Source of the DNA: Polaromonas sp. P2-4
Lineage (GTDB): Bacteria; Pseudomonadota; Gammaproteobacteria; Burkholderiales; Burkholderiaceae_C
Assembly (NCBI GenBank): GCA_024703855.1
Contig: CP087965.1
Coordinates: 2,162,001 to 2,226,000, forward strand
Length of the DNA stretch: 64,000 nt
Reading direction: 5' to 3'
The notes under the pieces are model-generated. The model was not told where the DNA came from and ran no database searches. It was given only the letters and a program-made list of their open reading frames with translations. Position numbers and translations under genes: made by a program. Numbering within the stretch: position 1 is the first letter of the stretch; every line of letters starts with the position of its first letter. Of this stretch, positions 50,521-63,779 are shown piece by piece.

Positions 50521-51855
50521 TCAGGTTCGCACTTCGCCCTGGCCCAGCACCACATATTTCAGCGAAGTCAGCCCCTCAATGCCGACCGGCCCGCGGGCGT
50601 GGAACTTGTCGGTGCTGATGCCGATTTCGGCGCCCAGGCCAAACTCAAAACCGTCGGCGAAGCGGGTGCTCGCATTCACCATCACGCTGGCTGAATCGAC
50701 CTCGCGCAAAAAACGCTGGGCGTGCAGGTGGTCGCGCGTGAGGATGGCGTCGGTGTGGTGGCTGGAGTACTGGTTGATATGGGCAATCGCCTCGTCAAGG
50801 CCCGTCACCACCTTGATGCTGATGATGGGGGCCAGGTATTCCTCGTACCAGTCCTGCTCGGAAGCGGGCTGGATATTGGCGCCTTTGACGCTGGCAAGAA
50901 TCGCCAGCGCTTCGGCATCGCAGCGCATTTCCACGTCTTTGGCCGCGTAAACCGCACCAATTCTGGGCAAAAGTCCGCAGCCACGCCGCGCGCCACCAGC
51001 AGGCCTTCGGTGGCATTGCAAGGGCTGTACTTTTGCGTTTTGGCGTTGTCGGCCACCGTGACCGCCATGGCAACATCACACGGGTCGTCCACATACACAT
51101 GGCAGTTGCCGTCGAGGTGCTTGATGACCGGCACCTTGGCATCGCGGCTGATGCGCTCGATCAGGCCCTTGCCGCCGCGCGGAATGATGACATCCACATA
51201 CTGCGGCATGGTGATCAGCTGGCCCACGGCTTCGCGGTCGGTGGTCGGCACCAGTTGCACCGCATCCGCCGGCAGGCCGGCGTCAAGCAAGGCCTGCTGC
51301 ACCAGCGCCGCCAGCGCCTTGTTGGACTCAATGGCCTCGGAGCCGCCGCGCAAAATGCAGGCATTGCCGCTTTTGATGGCCAGCGAGGCGGCTTCAATCG
51401 TCACATTGGGGCGGCTCTCGTAAATCATGCCGAACACGCCAATCGGCACGCGCATTTGCCCCACGCGGATGCCGCTGGGCTGCTCTTTCATGCCAATGAT
51501 CTCGCCAATCACGTCGGGCATGGCGGCCAGCTGCTCACAGCCCAAGGCCACGGTGTCAATGATTTTGGGGTTGAGCTTGAGCCGGTCCAGCAGGGGGCCG
51601 GCCAGCCCGGCCGCCGCAGCCCGTTCTGAGGTCGCGCTGGTTGGCCCCCTCCAGCGCGCTGGTGTTATGCCGCAGCAAGGCCGCGAGATTCAAAAGCGCT
51701 TTGTTTTTGATAGCTGCTTGCGCCCGCGCCATATGGGCTGATGCCACTTTTGCCTTGGAACCCATGGATACCATGAGTTGCGCAACCTCACTGTGGAGTT
51801 CGCTGCTAACCGGGCTAGTTTTGGCCGGGGAATTTTGGAGATCGGGCGCGTTCAT
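50521..51855 (-). CDS. proA: Gamma-glutamyl phosphate reductase (frameshifted)
   Basis: 444 aa. It reduces L-glutamyl 5-phosphate with NADPH to the semialdehyde, the second step of proline synthesis. [44 protein letters not shown] and the catalytic Cys in [12 protein letters not shown] are present; the end reads [14 protein letters not shown] as [17 protein letters not shown]. Breaks lie near 51620 and 50965. Residues ~39-53 are encoded by a family A repeat yet align in length with E. coli ProA. It precedes gshA on the same strand. Confidence 0.91.
51696..51739 (+). repeat. Family A repeat copy inside proA
   Basis: GCGCTTTGTTTTTGATAGC, TGCTTGCGCCCG and ATATGGGC lie within the proA reading frame and are translated on the minus strand as [16 protein letters not shown]. 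Confidence 0.78.
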
Positions 51856-51963
51856 CCCCTTATTTTGCCCCTAATCACGGAGCCGCTATGGACTAAGCCC
51901 TTGTGCTGCCCACGGAAGTCCGGGGCGCGCCAGACGATGCAGACGGCGCTGAACATTGTGTAG

Positions 51964-52206
51964 CCCCCACGCTTGTCACTGCGTGTACGCCGCTGCCCCC
52001 CCGAGGGGGCTGTGCTCGCTTGGGACGGCCCGGCGCGGTGAACATGGCCCCCACGCTTGTCACTACGTGTACTTCGCTGCCCCCAAGGGGGCTGTGGCTT
52101 GCTTGGGACGGCCCGGCGCGGTGACCATGGCCCCCACGCTTGTCACTGCGTGTACTTCGCTGCCCCCCGAGGGGGCTGTGCTTGCTTGGGGCGGCCCGGC
52201 GCGGCG
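51964..52206. repeat. Three tandem family B copies, period 83-84 bp
   Basis: Units start at 51964, 52048 and 52131, each CCCCCACGCTTGTCACT..GTGTAC..CGCTGCCCCC, then AGGGGGCTGTG, GCTTGGG and CGGCCCGGCGCG. The array separates proA from holA. The third copy overlaps the 3' end of holA and supplies its stop codon. Confidence 0.9.
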
Positions 52207-53259
52207 CACTGCGCGCAGACCATGGCCGCGAGCCGGTGCAAGGCCTGCCAGCCGCTGGCAGGGCCAGTCGGGCTGTTTCAAGCCCTTGACGATGCCGTCC
52301 ACCTTGTGCGCAGCGTGCAGCAAGTTGGCCAGAGTGCTGTCGCTGATGTTGGGCAGCACCCGCTCAAAGAGTTTTTCTTTCACGCCCCAGACGCGGTTTT
52401 CGCGCAGCGCCATGGGCATGGGGCGGCCGGCATTGAGGGCGTCTTTCACACGCTTCATGTTGCGAATGTCTTCGCTAAGGGCCCAGTGCACCAGCACTTC
52501 CGACTCGCCCTCGGACTGCAGGCCGTCGATCATGCGCGCCACGCGCACCGCCTGGCCAGCCAGCACGGCTTCGGACAGCTTGAACACGTCGTAACGTGCC
52601 ACGTTCAGCACGGCGTTTTCCACCTGGTCAAAACTCAGCACCCCGTCATTGGCCGTGGAGGGATGGAGCAAGGCGAGCTTCTGGATTTCCTGGTGCGCGG
52701 CCAGCAGGTTGCCCTCGACCCGGTCGGCAAAAAACTGCAGGGTACGCTGGCCCTCTTCGCCCCCGGCCACGCGCTGGCCCTGCAACTGCAGGCGCTGGGC
52801 AATCCACTGCGGCAGGTTGCGGCGATCAATCGGGTCGAACTTGACGGTGACGCCAAAGCTGTCGAGCGCGCCAAACCAGGCGCCCTTGGCGGTGGCGCTG
52901 TCGAGCCGGGGCAACAGCACCAGTGTGAGCGTGGAGTCGTCGCCCTGCGCGCGTTCGGCAATTTGCTGCAGCGCTGCCGAGCCGTCTTTGCCGGGTTTGC
53001 CGCTGGGAATGCGGATTTCAACAATCTGCTTGTCGGCAAACAGGCTCAGCGAGCCACCACTGGCCAGCACCTCGCTCCAGTCAAAATGCGCGCCGGCCAC
53101 GCTGTGCACGGTGCGCTCGGTGTAGCCCTGGGCCCGCGCTGCCGTGCGCAGGGCATCGGCAAACTCCTGCACCAGCAAGGGCTCGTCGCCATGCAGGGTG
53201 TAGAGGCTTTTGAGGCCGCGCTTGAGGTGCTCGGACAGTTGCGCAGGGGCCAGGTTCAT
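52143..53259 (-). CDS. holA: DNA polymerase III delta subunit (frameshifted near end)
   Basis: About 371 aa. Delta opens the beta clamp during loading at the replisome. The N-terminus MNLAPAQLSEHLKRGLKSLY with LHGDEPLLVQEFADALR is typical. A frameshift near 52265 converts the nonsense tail into SGWQALHRLAAMVCAQ, the expected HolA ending, which then runs into a family B repeat and stops at 52143 after AAKYTQ. Thus the last ~20 residues come from the repeat. Upstream is the divergent-looking lrp gene on the same strand (28 nt away). Confidence 0.9.
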
Positions 53260-53287
53260 GGTTCAAGTTTAGCGTCTGGTGTTCAAA

Positions 53288-53709
53288 TCAAAGCTTGCTG
53301 GTGGAGAGCAGCAGGCTGGTTTCAGTGTTGGCAATGCCTTCCAACAGGCGGATGCGGCCCAGCACGCGGTCAAAGGCCTCTAGGCTGTCGGCACGCAGTT
53401 CGGCCACGATGTCCCAGCGGCCGTTGGTGGTGTGCAGGGCGCTCACGGCCGGGTCGCCGCAGCAGCGCTGAGCACAGGGCCGATGCGGTTGCCTTCCACG
53501 GCCACCGTCATCAGTGCCCGAATCTGGTGGGCTTCGGCCTGCGGCCGCAAACGGGCCGTGTAGCCCACGATGGTGCCGTCGGCCTCCAGCTTGCTCAGCC
53601 GGTTTTGCACTGTACCGCGCGACACGCGCAAGACCTTGGCCAGCGAAGCCACCGAGGCGCGGGCGTTGTCGCGCAGCAAAGAGATCAGTTGGCGGTCTGT
53701 GTCGTCCAT
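53288..53709 (-). CDS. Lrp/AsnC-family transcriptional regulator (frameshifted)
   Basis: About 140 aa. The helix-turn-helix is in residues 1-60 (MDDTDRQLISLLRDNARAS, LRVSRGTVQNRLSKLEADG). The RAM ligand-binding domain continues after a frameshift near 53458, reading GDPAVSALHTTNGRWDIVAE and ending STSKL at 53288. It is divergent from the ornithine cyclodeaminase operon and is its likely amino-acid-responsive regulator. Confidence 0.88.
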
Positions 53710-53761
53710 GGCATGATTTTAATGACTAAACGCCAATCAAGCCTGACGTTTTGTGTAATTT

Positions 53762-53781
53762 AGTTGATTAAATAGTCAACT
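53762..53781. promoter_or_regulatory. Candidate Lrp-type operator
   Basis: AGTTGATTAAATAGTCAACT, an AT-centred inverted repeat, lies in the AT-rich gap between the divergent lrp-like gene and ocd. Position and form suit an Lrp-family site. Confidence 0.5.
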
Positions 53782-53881
53782 TGTTGTCTATTTTTTAGCG
53801 CAGCGTCTCAGCACAATAGTTTGCAGGCTGACGGCACAACGCCGTCCGCTATCTAAACAGTCAAGCGTCGGGAGACACATC

Positions 53882-54975
53882 ATGGTTGAGTACATTGGCA
53901 TCGAAGGCATACAGCGCATCGTCGGGCGCATGGGACCGGCGGCTTTCATTGAAGGCCTGGCGGCGGAAATTGAGGCCGACTACCGGCGCTGGGGTGACTT
54001 CGACAAGTCGGCACGCCACGCGATTCACTCGCCGGGGGGCGTGATCGAACTGATGCCGACCAGCGACGGCCAGATGTACTCCTTCAAGTACGTCAATGGC
54101 CATCCGAAAAACACCGCCCTGGGCTTGCTGACCGTCACCGCGTTTGGCGTGCTGGCGGATGTGGAAACCGGCTACCCGCTGCTGCTGTCGGAGCTGACCG
54201 TGACCACCGCCCTGCGCACCGCCGCCATGTCGGCGCTGGCCGCTGAAATGGATGGCCAGGCCGGACAGCCGCGTCATGGCCCTGATTGGCAACGGTGCGC
54301 AAAGCGAATTCCAGGCGATTGCGTTTCACCACATGCTGGGCATCACCCAGTTCAGGCTCTATGACGTGGACGAGCAGGCCATGGCGAAACTGGCAGGCAA
54401 CCTGCAGGCGCTTGACTTGCGCGATGTGCGGGTCGTGCTCTGCAGTTCCGCGGGTGAAGCCGTGCAAGGCGCCGACATCGTGACCACCGTCACCGCCGAC
54501 AAGCGCAATGCCATCATCCTGACCCCTGAAATGATTACGCCCGGCATGCACCTGAATGCCGTGGGCGGTGACTGCCCCGGCAAGACCGAACTGCACGCCG
54601 ACATCCTGCGGCGCGCCGATGCACGCGTGATCGTGGAGTACGAGCCCCAGTCACGCATTGAAGGCGAGATTCAGCAACTGCCGGCCGACTTTGCCGTGAC
54701 TGAATTTGCCGACGTTTTAAGCGGCACCTGCAACCGGACGCACCTCACCGGCTGAGGTGACGATTTTTGACTCCGTCGGTTTTGCGCTGGAGGACTATTC
54801 AGCGCTGCGTTATTTGCACAAGCTCCAGCTTGAAGACGCGCAAGGCCGCCAGCAAATCGACCTGATTCCCGACCTCGACAACCCCAAAAACCTCTTTGGT
54901 CTGTTGGCCCGCGCGCAGGCCAGCCCGGCCCGGCAAACTGCCGCGGTGCGCGCCCAGCTTGAAATGGTCCCATGA
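53882..54975 (+). CDS. ocd: Ornithine cyclodeaminase (frameshifted)
   Basis: About 363 aa. It converts L-ornithine to L-proline and ammonia with NAD+. The N-terminal half contains HAIHSPGGVIELMPTSDG and FKYVNGHPKNT; the dinucleotide fold is RVMALIGNGAQSEFQAIAF; the end is VTIFDSVGFALEDYSALRYL. Frameshifts lie near 54260 and 54750. The length matches the longer ocd form of soil proteobacteria. Arginase overlaps its stop by 4 nt. Confidence 0.9.
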
Positions 54976-55901
54976 TGAAAACCCCGGCTGATCTTGCTGT
55001 AGACCTTATCGGCGCGCCCACCGACATTGGTGCGGGCAGCCGTGGTGCGTCGATGGGGCCTGAGGCACTGAGAGTGGCAGGTATTCAGGAAGCGCTGCAA
55101 GGCCGCGGCCTCACGGTTTGTGACCTGGGCAACCTGACGGGCCCGGCCAACCCCTGGCTGGCCCCGGTCAACGGTTACCGCCATCTGAGCGAAGTGGCGG
55201 CCTGGAACCGGTCCGTGCATGAAGCCATGCTCCAGAGCCTGAACAGCGGCCATTTGCCGATTCTGCTGGGCGGCGACCACTGCCTGGGAATAGGCTCCAT
55301 CAGCGCAGTGGCGCGCCACTGCCGGCAGACCGGCAAAAACCTGCGGGTGTTATGGCTGGATGCACATGCCGACTTCAACACCCATGAACTTACGCCGACC
55401 GGCAATGTGCATGGCATGCCGGTGGCCGTGCTGTGCGGCCACGGCCCGGCCGAGCTGACTGGCATAGGCGGTGTGGTTCCGGCCATGAGCCCGTCGGCGA
55501 TTCGGCAAATCGGCATCCGCAGCGTGGACGAAGGTGAAAAGCGTTTTGTGCGGCAGTCGGGCCTGGAAGTGTTCGACATGCGCTACATCGATGAAATGGG
55601 CATGCGCCACACCATGCAAACGGCACTGGCCGGCATGGACGAGAACACGCATTTGCATGTGAGCTTCGATGTGGACTTTCTGGACGCATCCATCGCCCCG
55701 GGCGTAGCCACCGCCATCAAGGGCGGGCCCACCTACCGCGAGGCGCAGCTCTGCATGGAAATGATTGCCGACACCGGCCGCATGGGCTCGCTGGACGTGA
55801 TGGAGCTCAACCCCGCGCTGGACGTGCGCAACGGCACGGCCGAGCTGGCCCTGGACCTGATTGAAAGCCTGTTCGGCAAGAGCACCTTGATGCGCCAATA
55901 G
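54972..55901 (+). CDS. rocF: Arginase
   Basis: 309 aa, intact. It hydrolyses L-arginine to ornithine and urea. The Mn2+ ligands are all visible: GGDHCLGIG, WLDAHADFNTHE and SFDVDFLDASIAPG; GAPTDIGAGSRGASMGPEAL is the N-terminal substrate loop. HELTPTGNVHGMP matches the arginase rather than agmatinase pattern. The start overlaps the end of ocd, so ornithine made here feeds ocd directly. Confidence 0.92.
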   Translation: MMKTPADLAVDLIGAPTDIGAGSRGASMGPEALRVAGIQEALQGRGLTVCDLGNLTGPANPWLAPVNGYRHLSEVAAWNRSVHEAMLQSLNSGHLPILLGGDHCLGIGSISAVARHCRQTGKNLRVLWLDAHADFNTHELTPTGNVHGMPVAVLCGHGPAELTGIGGVVPAMSPSAIRQIGIRSVDEGEKRFVRQSGLEVFDMRYIDEMGMRHTMQTALAGMDENTHLHVSFDVDFLDASIAPGVATAIKGGPTYREAQLCMEMIADTGRMGSLDVMELNPALDVRNGTAELALDLIESLFGKSTLMRQ

Positions 55902-55921
55902 GCTAATAAATCCCATGTGAT

Positions 55922-55962
55922 GTTGCTACTGAATTAATAGCTGCTTGTGCTCGGATTGATTG
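55922..55962 (+). repeat. Family A repeat copy (degenerate)
   Basis: GCTACTGAATTAATAGC then TGCTTGTGCTCG; the second stem is decayed. It lies between arginase and ctlX. Confidence 0.65.
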
Positions 55963-56040
55963 CTTGTCTGGCCCAATTCATACCGGCGACCGAACACGCG
56001 GAATGCATTTTTCAACCTCAACAAAGTAGAGAACCATCGT

Positions 56041-56991
56041 ATGCCCATGAGCGTGCCGTCATTGCAAGCCCCCAGCGCCGTGGTGATGATCCGTCCCCAC
56101 CGTTTTCATCCCAACCCGGAAACGGCGCAAGACAATACGTTTCAACAGGGCGGTGTCGGGCACACCACCAGCGATGGCCTGGCACTGTCAAGCGCTGCGC
56201 GTGATGAAGTCAGCGTCGCCGCCTCGCGCCTGCAAGAGGCCGGCATTGAGGTGCATGTTTTTGACGACCATGGCGACCACGACACGCCGGATTCCGTGTT
56301 CCCGAACAACTGGTTTTCAACCCACAGCGGTGGCCACATCGCCCTCTACCCGATGTGCGCCCCCAACCGCCGCCGGGAGCGCCGCGCCGACATCATCGAC
56401 ATGCTGAAGGCGACATACCGGGTGCAGGATGTCATCGACTACTCAGGACTGGAACACGACGGCCTGTTTTTGGAGGGCACGGGTGCCATGGCGCTTGATC
56501 ACGTGCACCGCGTGGCCTACACCGCGCTTTCAAACCGCGCCAACGAAGTGATTCTGGAGCGCTTTTGCACCCATTTCAATTTTGAGCCGCTGGTGTTCCG
56601 CACCTCCGATGGCGCCGGCCAGGCGGTTTATCACACCAATGTGATGATGTGCATTGCCAGCCAGTTTGCGCTGGTCGGGTTCGAACTGATCACCGACGCG
56701 GCCCGCCGCGCAGAGGTCAAAAGACGGCTTGAAGAAAGCGGACGTGCCGTGCTGGCACTCGATCAACGCCAGATAGAGGCATTTGCCGGAAACGCGATTG
56801 AACTCACCGGCAAAAATGGCCCGGTACTGGCCATGTCGAGCCGGGGCGTGGCCCAACTGAGTTCGGCGCAACGCGATGTCATCGCAAGGCATGCAGAACT
56901 TTTACCGCTGTCAGTCCCCACGATTGAAATGGCCGGCGGCTCGGTGCGTTGCATGATTGCCGGTATTCATCTGGCGCGCCGTGCACCGTGA
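56041..56991 (+). CDS. ctlX: Citrulline-utilisation hydrolase, CtlX-type
   Basis: 316 aa, a member of the amidinotransferase/arginine-deiminase fold. MIRPHRFHPNPETAQDNTFQ, DSVFPNNWFSTH, LEGTGAMALDHV, YHTNVMM and the C-terminal AGGSVRCMIAGIH with the catalytic Cys are family hallmarks. CtlX-type enzymes hydrolyse citrulline to ornithine, which fits the adjacent arginase and ornithine cyclodeaminase genes. I use the ATG at 56041. Confidence 0.85.
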   Translation: MPMSVPSLQAPSAVVMIRPHRFHPNPETAQDNTFQQGGVGHTTSDGLALSSAARDEVSVAASRLQEAGIEVHVFDDHGDHDTPDSVFPNNWFSTHSGGHIALYPMCAPNRRRERRADIIDMLKATYRVQDVIDYSGLEHDGLFLEGTGAMALDHVHRVAYTALSNRANEVILERFCTHFNFEPLVFRTSDGAGQAVYHTNVMMCIASQFALVGFELITDAARRAEVKRRLEESGRAVLALDQRQIEAFAGNAIELTGKNGPVLAMSSRGVAQLSSAQRDVIARHAELLPLSVPTIEMAGGSVRCMIAGIHLARRAP

Positions 56992-57021
56992 AAGCGCATG
57001 CAGCCGCCATGACTACGACGA

Positions 57022-57533
57022 CTACAGACTGGTCACCGCAGCCAGGCGACGCATGATCTGCTGGACGATGTCGCTTTGCATGTCGCGGTAGAGCAGGTTT
57101 TCTTCCGCTTCCTTGGCCAGCACGGCAGACTCGTTGAAACTGATGTCCGCTGCTGCAGGATTTCAGTGACGGGAATCAGCTCCTTGCCCGCCAGCGTCCG
57201 CAACTTGAAAGTAAAGCGGGTGCGCAGCTGAAACTCGCGCACCTGCCCCGTGGCATTGCGGCTGAGCACCACTTTTTCGCGCTGGTCGCCCAGCACGTCC
57301 AGAATGACCTGCGCCTCGTTGATCTGGCGGCCGTCGCTGATCACCTTGACCTTGCGAGTGGACTGCAAGGAGCGCCTGAGCTCCACGCCCAGCGGCGAGC
57401 TTTCCGGGAGGCCGCTGTAAAGCGTGGTAAATGCAAAATCCGGTGCCTTGCGCAGTGCAAAACCGCAACCGCTCAGGGCGGCCACGGAAGCCATCAATGA
57501 CATTGAACCGGTCAGTAGAGCGCGACGCTGCAT
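57022..57533 (-). CDS. lptE: LPS-assembly lipoprotein LptE (frameshifted)
   Basis: About 170 aa. LptE plugs the LptD barrel in the outer membrane during LPS export. The lipoprotein signal has SVAALSGC as the lipobox, then [19 protein letters not shown] frameshift near 57150 restores [34 protein letters not shown] and the TAG at 57022. It follows leuS on the same strand, the standard leuS-lptE order. Confidence 0.9.
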
Positions 57534-57568
57534 GATTTTCCTTATCTGGGGATTGCCTGGAAATAGGC

Positions 57569-60844
<3,276 letters not shown>

Positions 60845-60868
60845 GACGTCAAATTCTGCTTGAGGTGC

Positions 60869-61512
60869 TTAAGCAGGATGGCCCGCCAGCAACTCGCGAA
60901 GGTCCCGCGCAAACCCTTCCAGGTCAGCTTCGATGCGGCCGATGTGGCGGCCAAAAATGTTGTAGGCCAGCACGGCAGGAATCGCCACGGCGAGGCCGGC
61001 CGCCGTCATGATGAGCGCCTCACCGACCGGCCCTGAGACCTTGTCGATCGTGATTTGCCCGGCCGACGAGATGCCGATCAATGCATGGTAAATGCCCCAG
61101 ACCGTGCCCAGCAGGCCCACGAAAGGCGCCGTCGAGCCAACCGTGGCCAGCAAGACCTGGCCAAACTGCAGCTTGTGCAACACCGCATGCAAGGCATCGC
61201 GCAACACACGGGTGAGCTGCTGCGACTTGTCGCCGGCCGATGCCAGCGTTTCGCCTGCCCGGATATTGGTAGCGGCAATGAGCGGCAACACCAGGGCCTG
61301 CCGGTCAAACACCGCAACTCTCTGGCTGGCTTCGGCAACCGATGCCGATTGCCAAAAGCCGCCGTGCTGCGCGCCACATCGCCCACCGCGCGCTGCAAGA
61401 GCCAGGACTTCCACAGAATCACGACCCAGCTGGCCACCGACATGCCCAGCAGCAGAATCGCCACCAGCTGGCTGACGACACCCCCTTGGGTCATGAGGCT
61501 GTAAAAGTTCAT
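60869..61512 (-). CDS. exbB: MotA/TolQ/ExbB proton channel protein (frameshifted)
   Basis: About 214 aa. The N-terminal helix (LVAILLLGMSVASWVVILW) and the paired C-terminal helices (LLATVGSTAPFVGLLGTVWG, IMTAAGLAVAIPAVLAYN) are typical. A frameshift near 61360 divides it. The start is 6 nt after the dapB stop. Together with exbD it is the energising unit; TolQ/TolR is the alternative name, but no tolA, tolB or pal lies beside it. Confidence 0.89.
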
Positions 61513-61518
61513 GCAGGC

Positions 61519-62334
61519 TTACTTCAGATTAAGCACATCAAACATGTCAAAAAGACCGGCGGCCTGGCTGTCCAGAAAGCGGGCGGCCCGCAGGCTGCCC
61601 TGAGCGTAGGTGGCCCGGCTCGATGATTTGTGGCTGATCTCGATGCGCTCACCGGTGCCCGCAAACAGCACGGTGTGGTCGCCCACGATGTCGCCGCCGC
61701 GTATGGTGGCAAAGCCGATGCTGGACGGGTCGCGCTCACCGGTGACGCCTTCGCGGGCGTACACGGCGCAATCTTTCAGGTCGCGACCCAGCGCACCGGC
61801 AATCACTTCGCCCATCTCGAGCGCCGTGCCCGAAGGCGCGTCCACCTTGTGACGGTGGTGCGCTTCTATGATTTCAATGTCGTAACCGGTGGCCAGCGCC
61901 TTGGCCGCCATCTCCAGCAGTTTGAGCGTGACGTTGACGCCCACGCTCATGTTGGGGGCCATGACGATGGCAATATCTTTGGCAGCCGCTGCGATCTCGG
62001 CTTTTTGCGCGTCCGAGAAGCCGGTGGTGCCTATGACCAGCTTGACGCCCAGCTCACGGCAGACGGCCAGATGGGCCAGGGTGCCTTCCGGGCGTGTGAA
62101 GTCGATCAGCACACGGGAGTTTTTCAGGCCTTCGCGGATGTCGGCGTTGATCAGTACACCACTGCTGCGGCCGGAAAACGCGCTGGCATCAAGGCCAATC
62201 GCCGGGCTGGCAGTCACATCGAGCGCGCCCGTCAGCAGGCAATCCGTGCTGGCGTTCACCGCTTCAATCAGCATATGGCCCATGCGGCCACTGGCACCTG
62301 CGACCGCGATTCGGTGGTGGCGCGCTTCCGTCAT
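61519..62334 (-). CDS. dapB: 4-hydroxy-tetrahydrodipicolinate reductase
   Basis: 271 aa, intact. It acts in lysine and diaminopimelate synthesis. [19 protein letters not shown] is the NAD(P)H fold, [10 protein letters not shown] the conserved loop, [16 protein letters not shown] the substrate-binding and catalytic His-Lys signature. I prefer ATG 62334 (MTEARHH); an in-frame GTG at 62361 would add nine residues. Confidence 0.93.
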   Translation of the reverse strand: MTEARHHRIAVAGASGRMGHMLIEAVNASTDCLLTGALDVTASPAIGLDASAFSGRSSGVLINADIREGLKNSRVLIDFTRPEGTLAHLAVCRELGVKLVIGTTGFSDAQKAEIAAAAKDIAIVMAPNMSVGVNVTLKLLEMAAKALATGYDIEIIEAHHRHKVDAPSGTALEMGEVIAGALGRDLKDCAVYAREGVTGERDPSSIGFATIRGGDIVGDHTVLFAGTGERIEISHKSSSRATYAQGSLRAARFLDSQAAGLFDMFDVLNLK

Positions 62335-62357
62335 GCCGCTGCCGCTCACTGCCCCAC

Positions 62358-62945
62358 TCACTGCTTGGGGCTTTCGAGCGGTGGGTAAACCGTGGTCTGC
62401 GGGTCTGCTGGCGCGCTGGCAGCGGTTGGGTCCGTGACAACTGGTTTGGAAGCCGAAGATTTTTCAGCGGCCTTGAGTTGCTCTTCGGTCGCTTCAAGCA
62501 CAGGCACTTTGCCCAGCTTGCGCTTGGAGTCCAGCGAGGCGATGAACTCGGCTTCGGTCGGCATGGCGTCGCCCTCAAAGCGCACCAGCTGGTCGTCCTT
62601 GAAAAACACGGTGTATTTGAAAGCCTGGGGCTCAACGCCCTGACGCTTCAGGGTAAAAACATAATCCCAGCGGTCAGCGTGAAACAGGCTGGCCAGCAAG
62701 GGCGTACCCAGCAGCGCCTTGACCTGATCGCGACTCAAGCCGGGCCGAAGCAGCTCGACCTGCTCTTTGGAAATAAAGTTGCCCTGAATGACATCGACCT
62801 TGTAGGGGGTAATCCAGTTGACCGGGTTGATCGCGCTGCTGCTCATGCCGCCGGTCGTGCTGCCGCAGGACGCCAGCACCGCGCATGCCATGACGATGAA
62901 CGCTGTTTGGATGCGGTAACGAGGATTTGCAGACATGGCTGACAT
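62358..62945 (-). CDS. bamE: Outer-membrane assembly lipoprotein BamE
   Basis: 195 aa. BamE is an accessory of the BAM complex. The signal peptide ends in the lipobox VLASCGS. The SmpA/OmlA domain reads [20 protein letters not shown] and [20 protein letters not shown]. The C-terminal third is an Ala/Pro/Ser-rich tail. It is divergent from fur, the arrangement common in Burkholderiales. ATG 62945 or 62936 could start it. Confidence 0.92.
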   Translation of the reverse strand: MSAMSANPRYRIQTAFIVMACAVLASCGSTTGGMSSSAINPVNWITPYKVDVIQGNFISKEQVELLRPGLSRDQVKALLGTPLLASLFHADRWDYVFTLKRQGVEPQAFKYTVFFKDDQLVRFEGDAMPTEAEFIASLDSKRKLGKVPVLEATEEQLKAAEKSSASKPVVTDPTAASAPADPQTTVYPPLESPKQ

Positions 62946-63050
62946 AGTAGGGGGTGTAGCGATATGATTGATCATTGTAGCGGCTGGGTGCCACCTGGCC
63001 GGGGGCCAGGCAGCACGGGGCCGCACCCCGTTTCCCCCAGAGAGATTTCC

Positions 63051-63512
63051 ATGAGTAATATTGACGAGCTGAAAAACACCGGCCTGAAGGCAACCTTGCC
63101 GCGCCTCAAGATTCTTGAGATTTTCCAGGCAGGCAAACAGCGCCACATGACGGCTGAAGACGTTTTCAGGGTGCTGCTGGAAGACCGGTCGGATATTGGC
63201 TTGGCCACGGTTTACCGGGTGTTGACCCAGTTTGAGCAGGCAGGCCTGCTCAACCGCAGCAATTTCGAGTCCGGCAAAGCGGTTTACGAGATCAATGAAG
63301 GCCAGCACCACGACCACCTGGTGTGCCTGGACTGCGGCAAGGTCGAGGAGTTTTACGACGCCGAGATTGAAAAACGCCAGCAGGCGGTGGCCACGGCCAA
63401 AGGTTTTACCATTGCCGACCACTCGCTGTCGATCTACGCGAATTGCACCAAAGACAAATGCCCCAACCGGGGAACGGCGACGCCTGTGCGCCACCATCAT
63501 CATTCTTCTTGA
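63051..63512 (+). CDS. fur: Ferric uptake regulator
   Basis: 153 aa, intact. The winged helix spans residues 1-80 (GLKATLPRLKILEIFQAG, ATVYRVLTQFEQAGLL). Metal sites are visible in HHDHLVCLDCGKVEEF and HSLSIYANCTKDKCPN, and a His-rich tail (RHHHHSS) ends the protein. As an iron-loaded repressor it controls iron uptake genes. Divergent from bamE; an AT-rich palindromic stretch (TGATTGATCA) near 62963 could be a promoter/operator. Confidence 0.94.
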   Translation: MSNIDELKNTGLKATLPRLKILEIFQAGKQRHMTAEDVFRVLLEDRSDIGLATVYRVLTQFEQAGLLNRSNFESGKAVYEINEGQHHDHLVCLDCGKVEEFYDAEIEKRQQAVATAKGFTIADHSLSIYANCTKDKCPNRGTATPVRHHHHSS

Positions 63513-63556
63513 AGTTTAAGCATCAAATAGGGCTGTGGCCTAATAGAATTGGGCGC

Positions 63557-63598
63557 AATCAGCTATTAATTTGATAGCAAATCAGTAGCTGACAATTT
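63557..63598 (+). repeat. Family A repeat copy (degenerate)
   Basis: CAGCTATTAATTTGATAGC is intact but the second stem is replaced by AAATCAGTAGCTGAC. It lies downstream of fur. Confidence 0.6.
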
Positions 63599-63603
63599 CC
63601 GCC

Positions 63604-63779
63604 GGGCCAGCGAACGCAGCGAAGGGCCGCCCCGAGCAAGTTCAGCCCCCTCGGGGGGCAGCGCAGTACGCGAAGCGACAAGCGTGGGGGCCAGCGAACG
63701 CAGCGAAGGGCCGCCCCGAGCAAGTTCAGCCCCCTCGGGGGGCAGAGAGCTACACGCTAGTAGAGCGAACGTGGGGGCC
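63604..63779. repeat. Two tandem family B copies, period 84 bp
   Basis: Units carry the flank CCAGCGAACGCAGCGAA at 63607 and 63691, exactly 84 bp apart, followed by GGGCCGCCCCGAGCAAG and CCCCCTCGGGGGGCAG. The second ends GTGGGGGCC and abuts the hprK stop codon. Confidence 0.88.

Noticed and set aside
51964..52206. Tandem repeats considered as a CRISPR array
   Set aside because: Units are 83-84 bp, contiguous and nearly identical over their whole length, with no unique spacers and no cas genes; they are dispersed family B elements.
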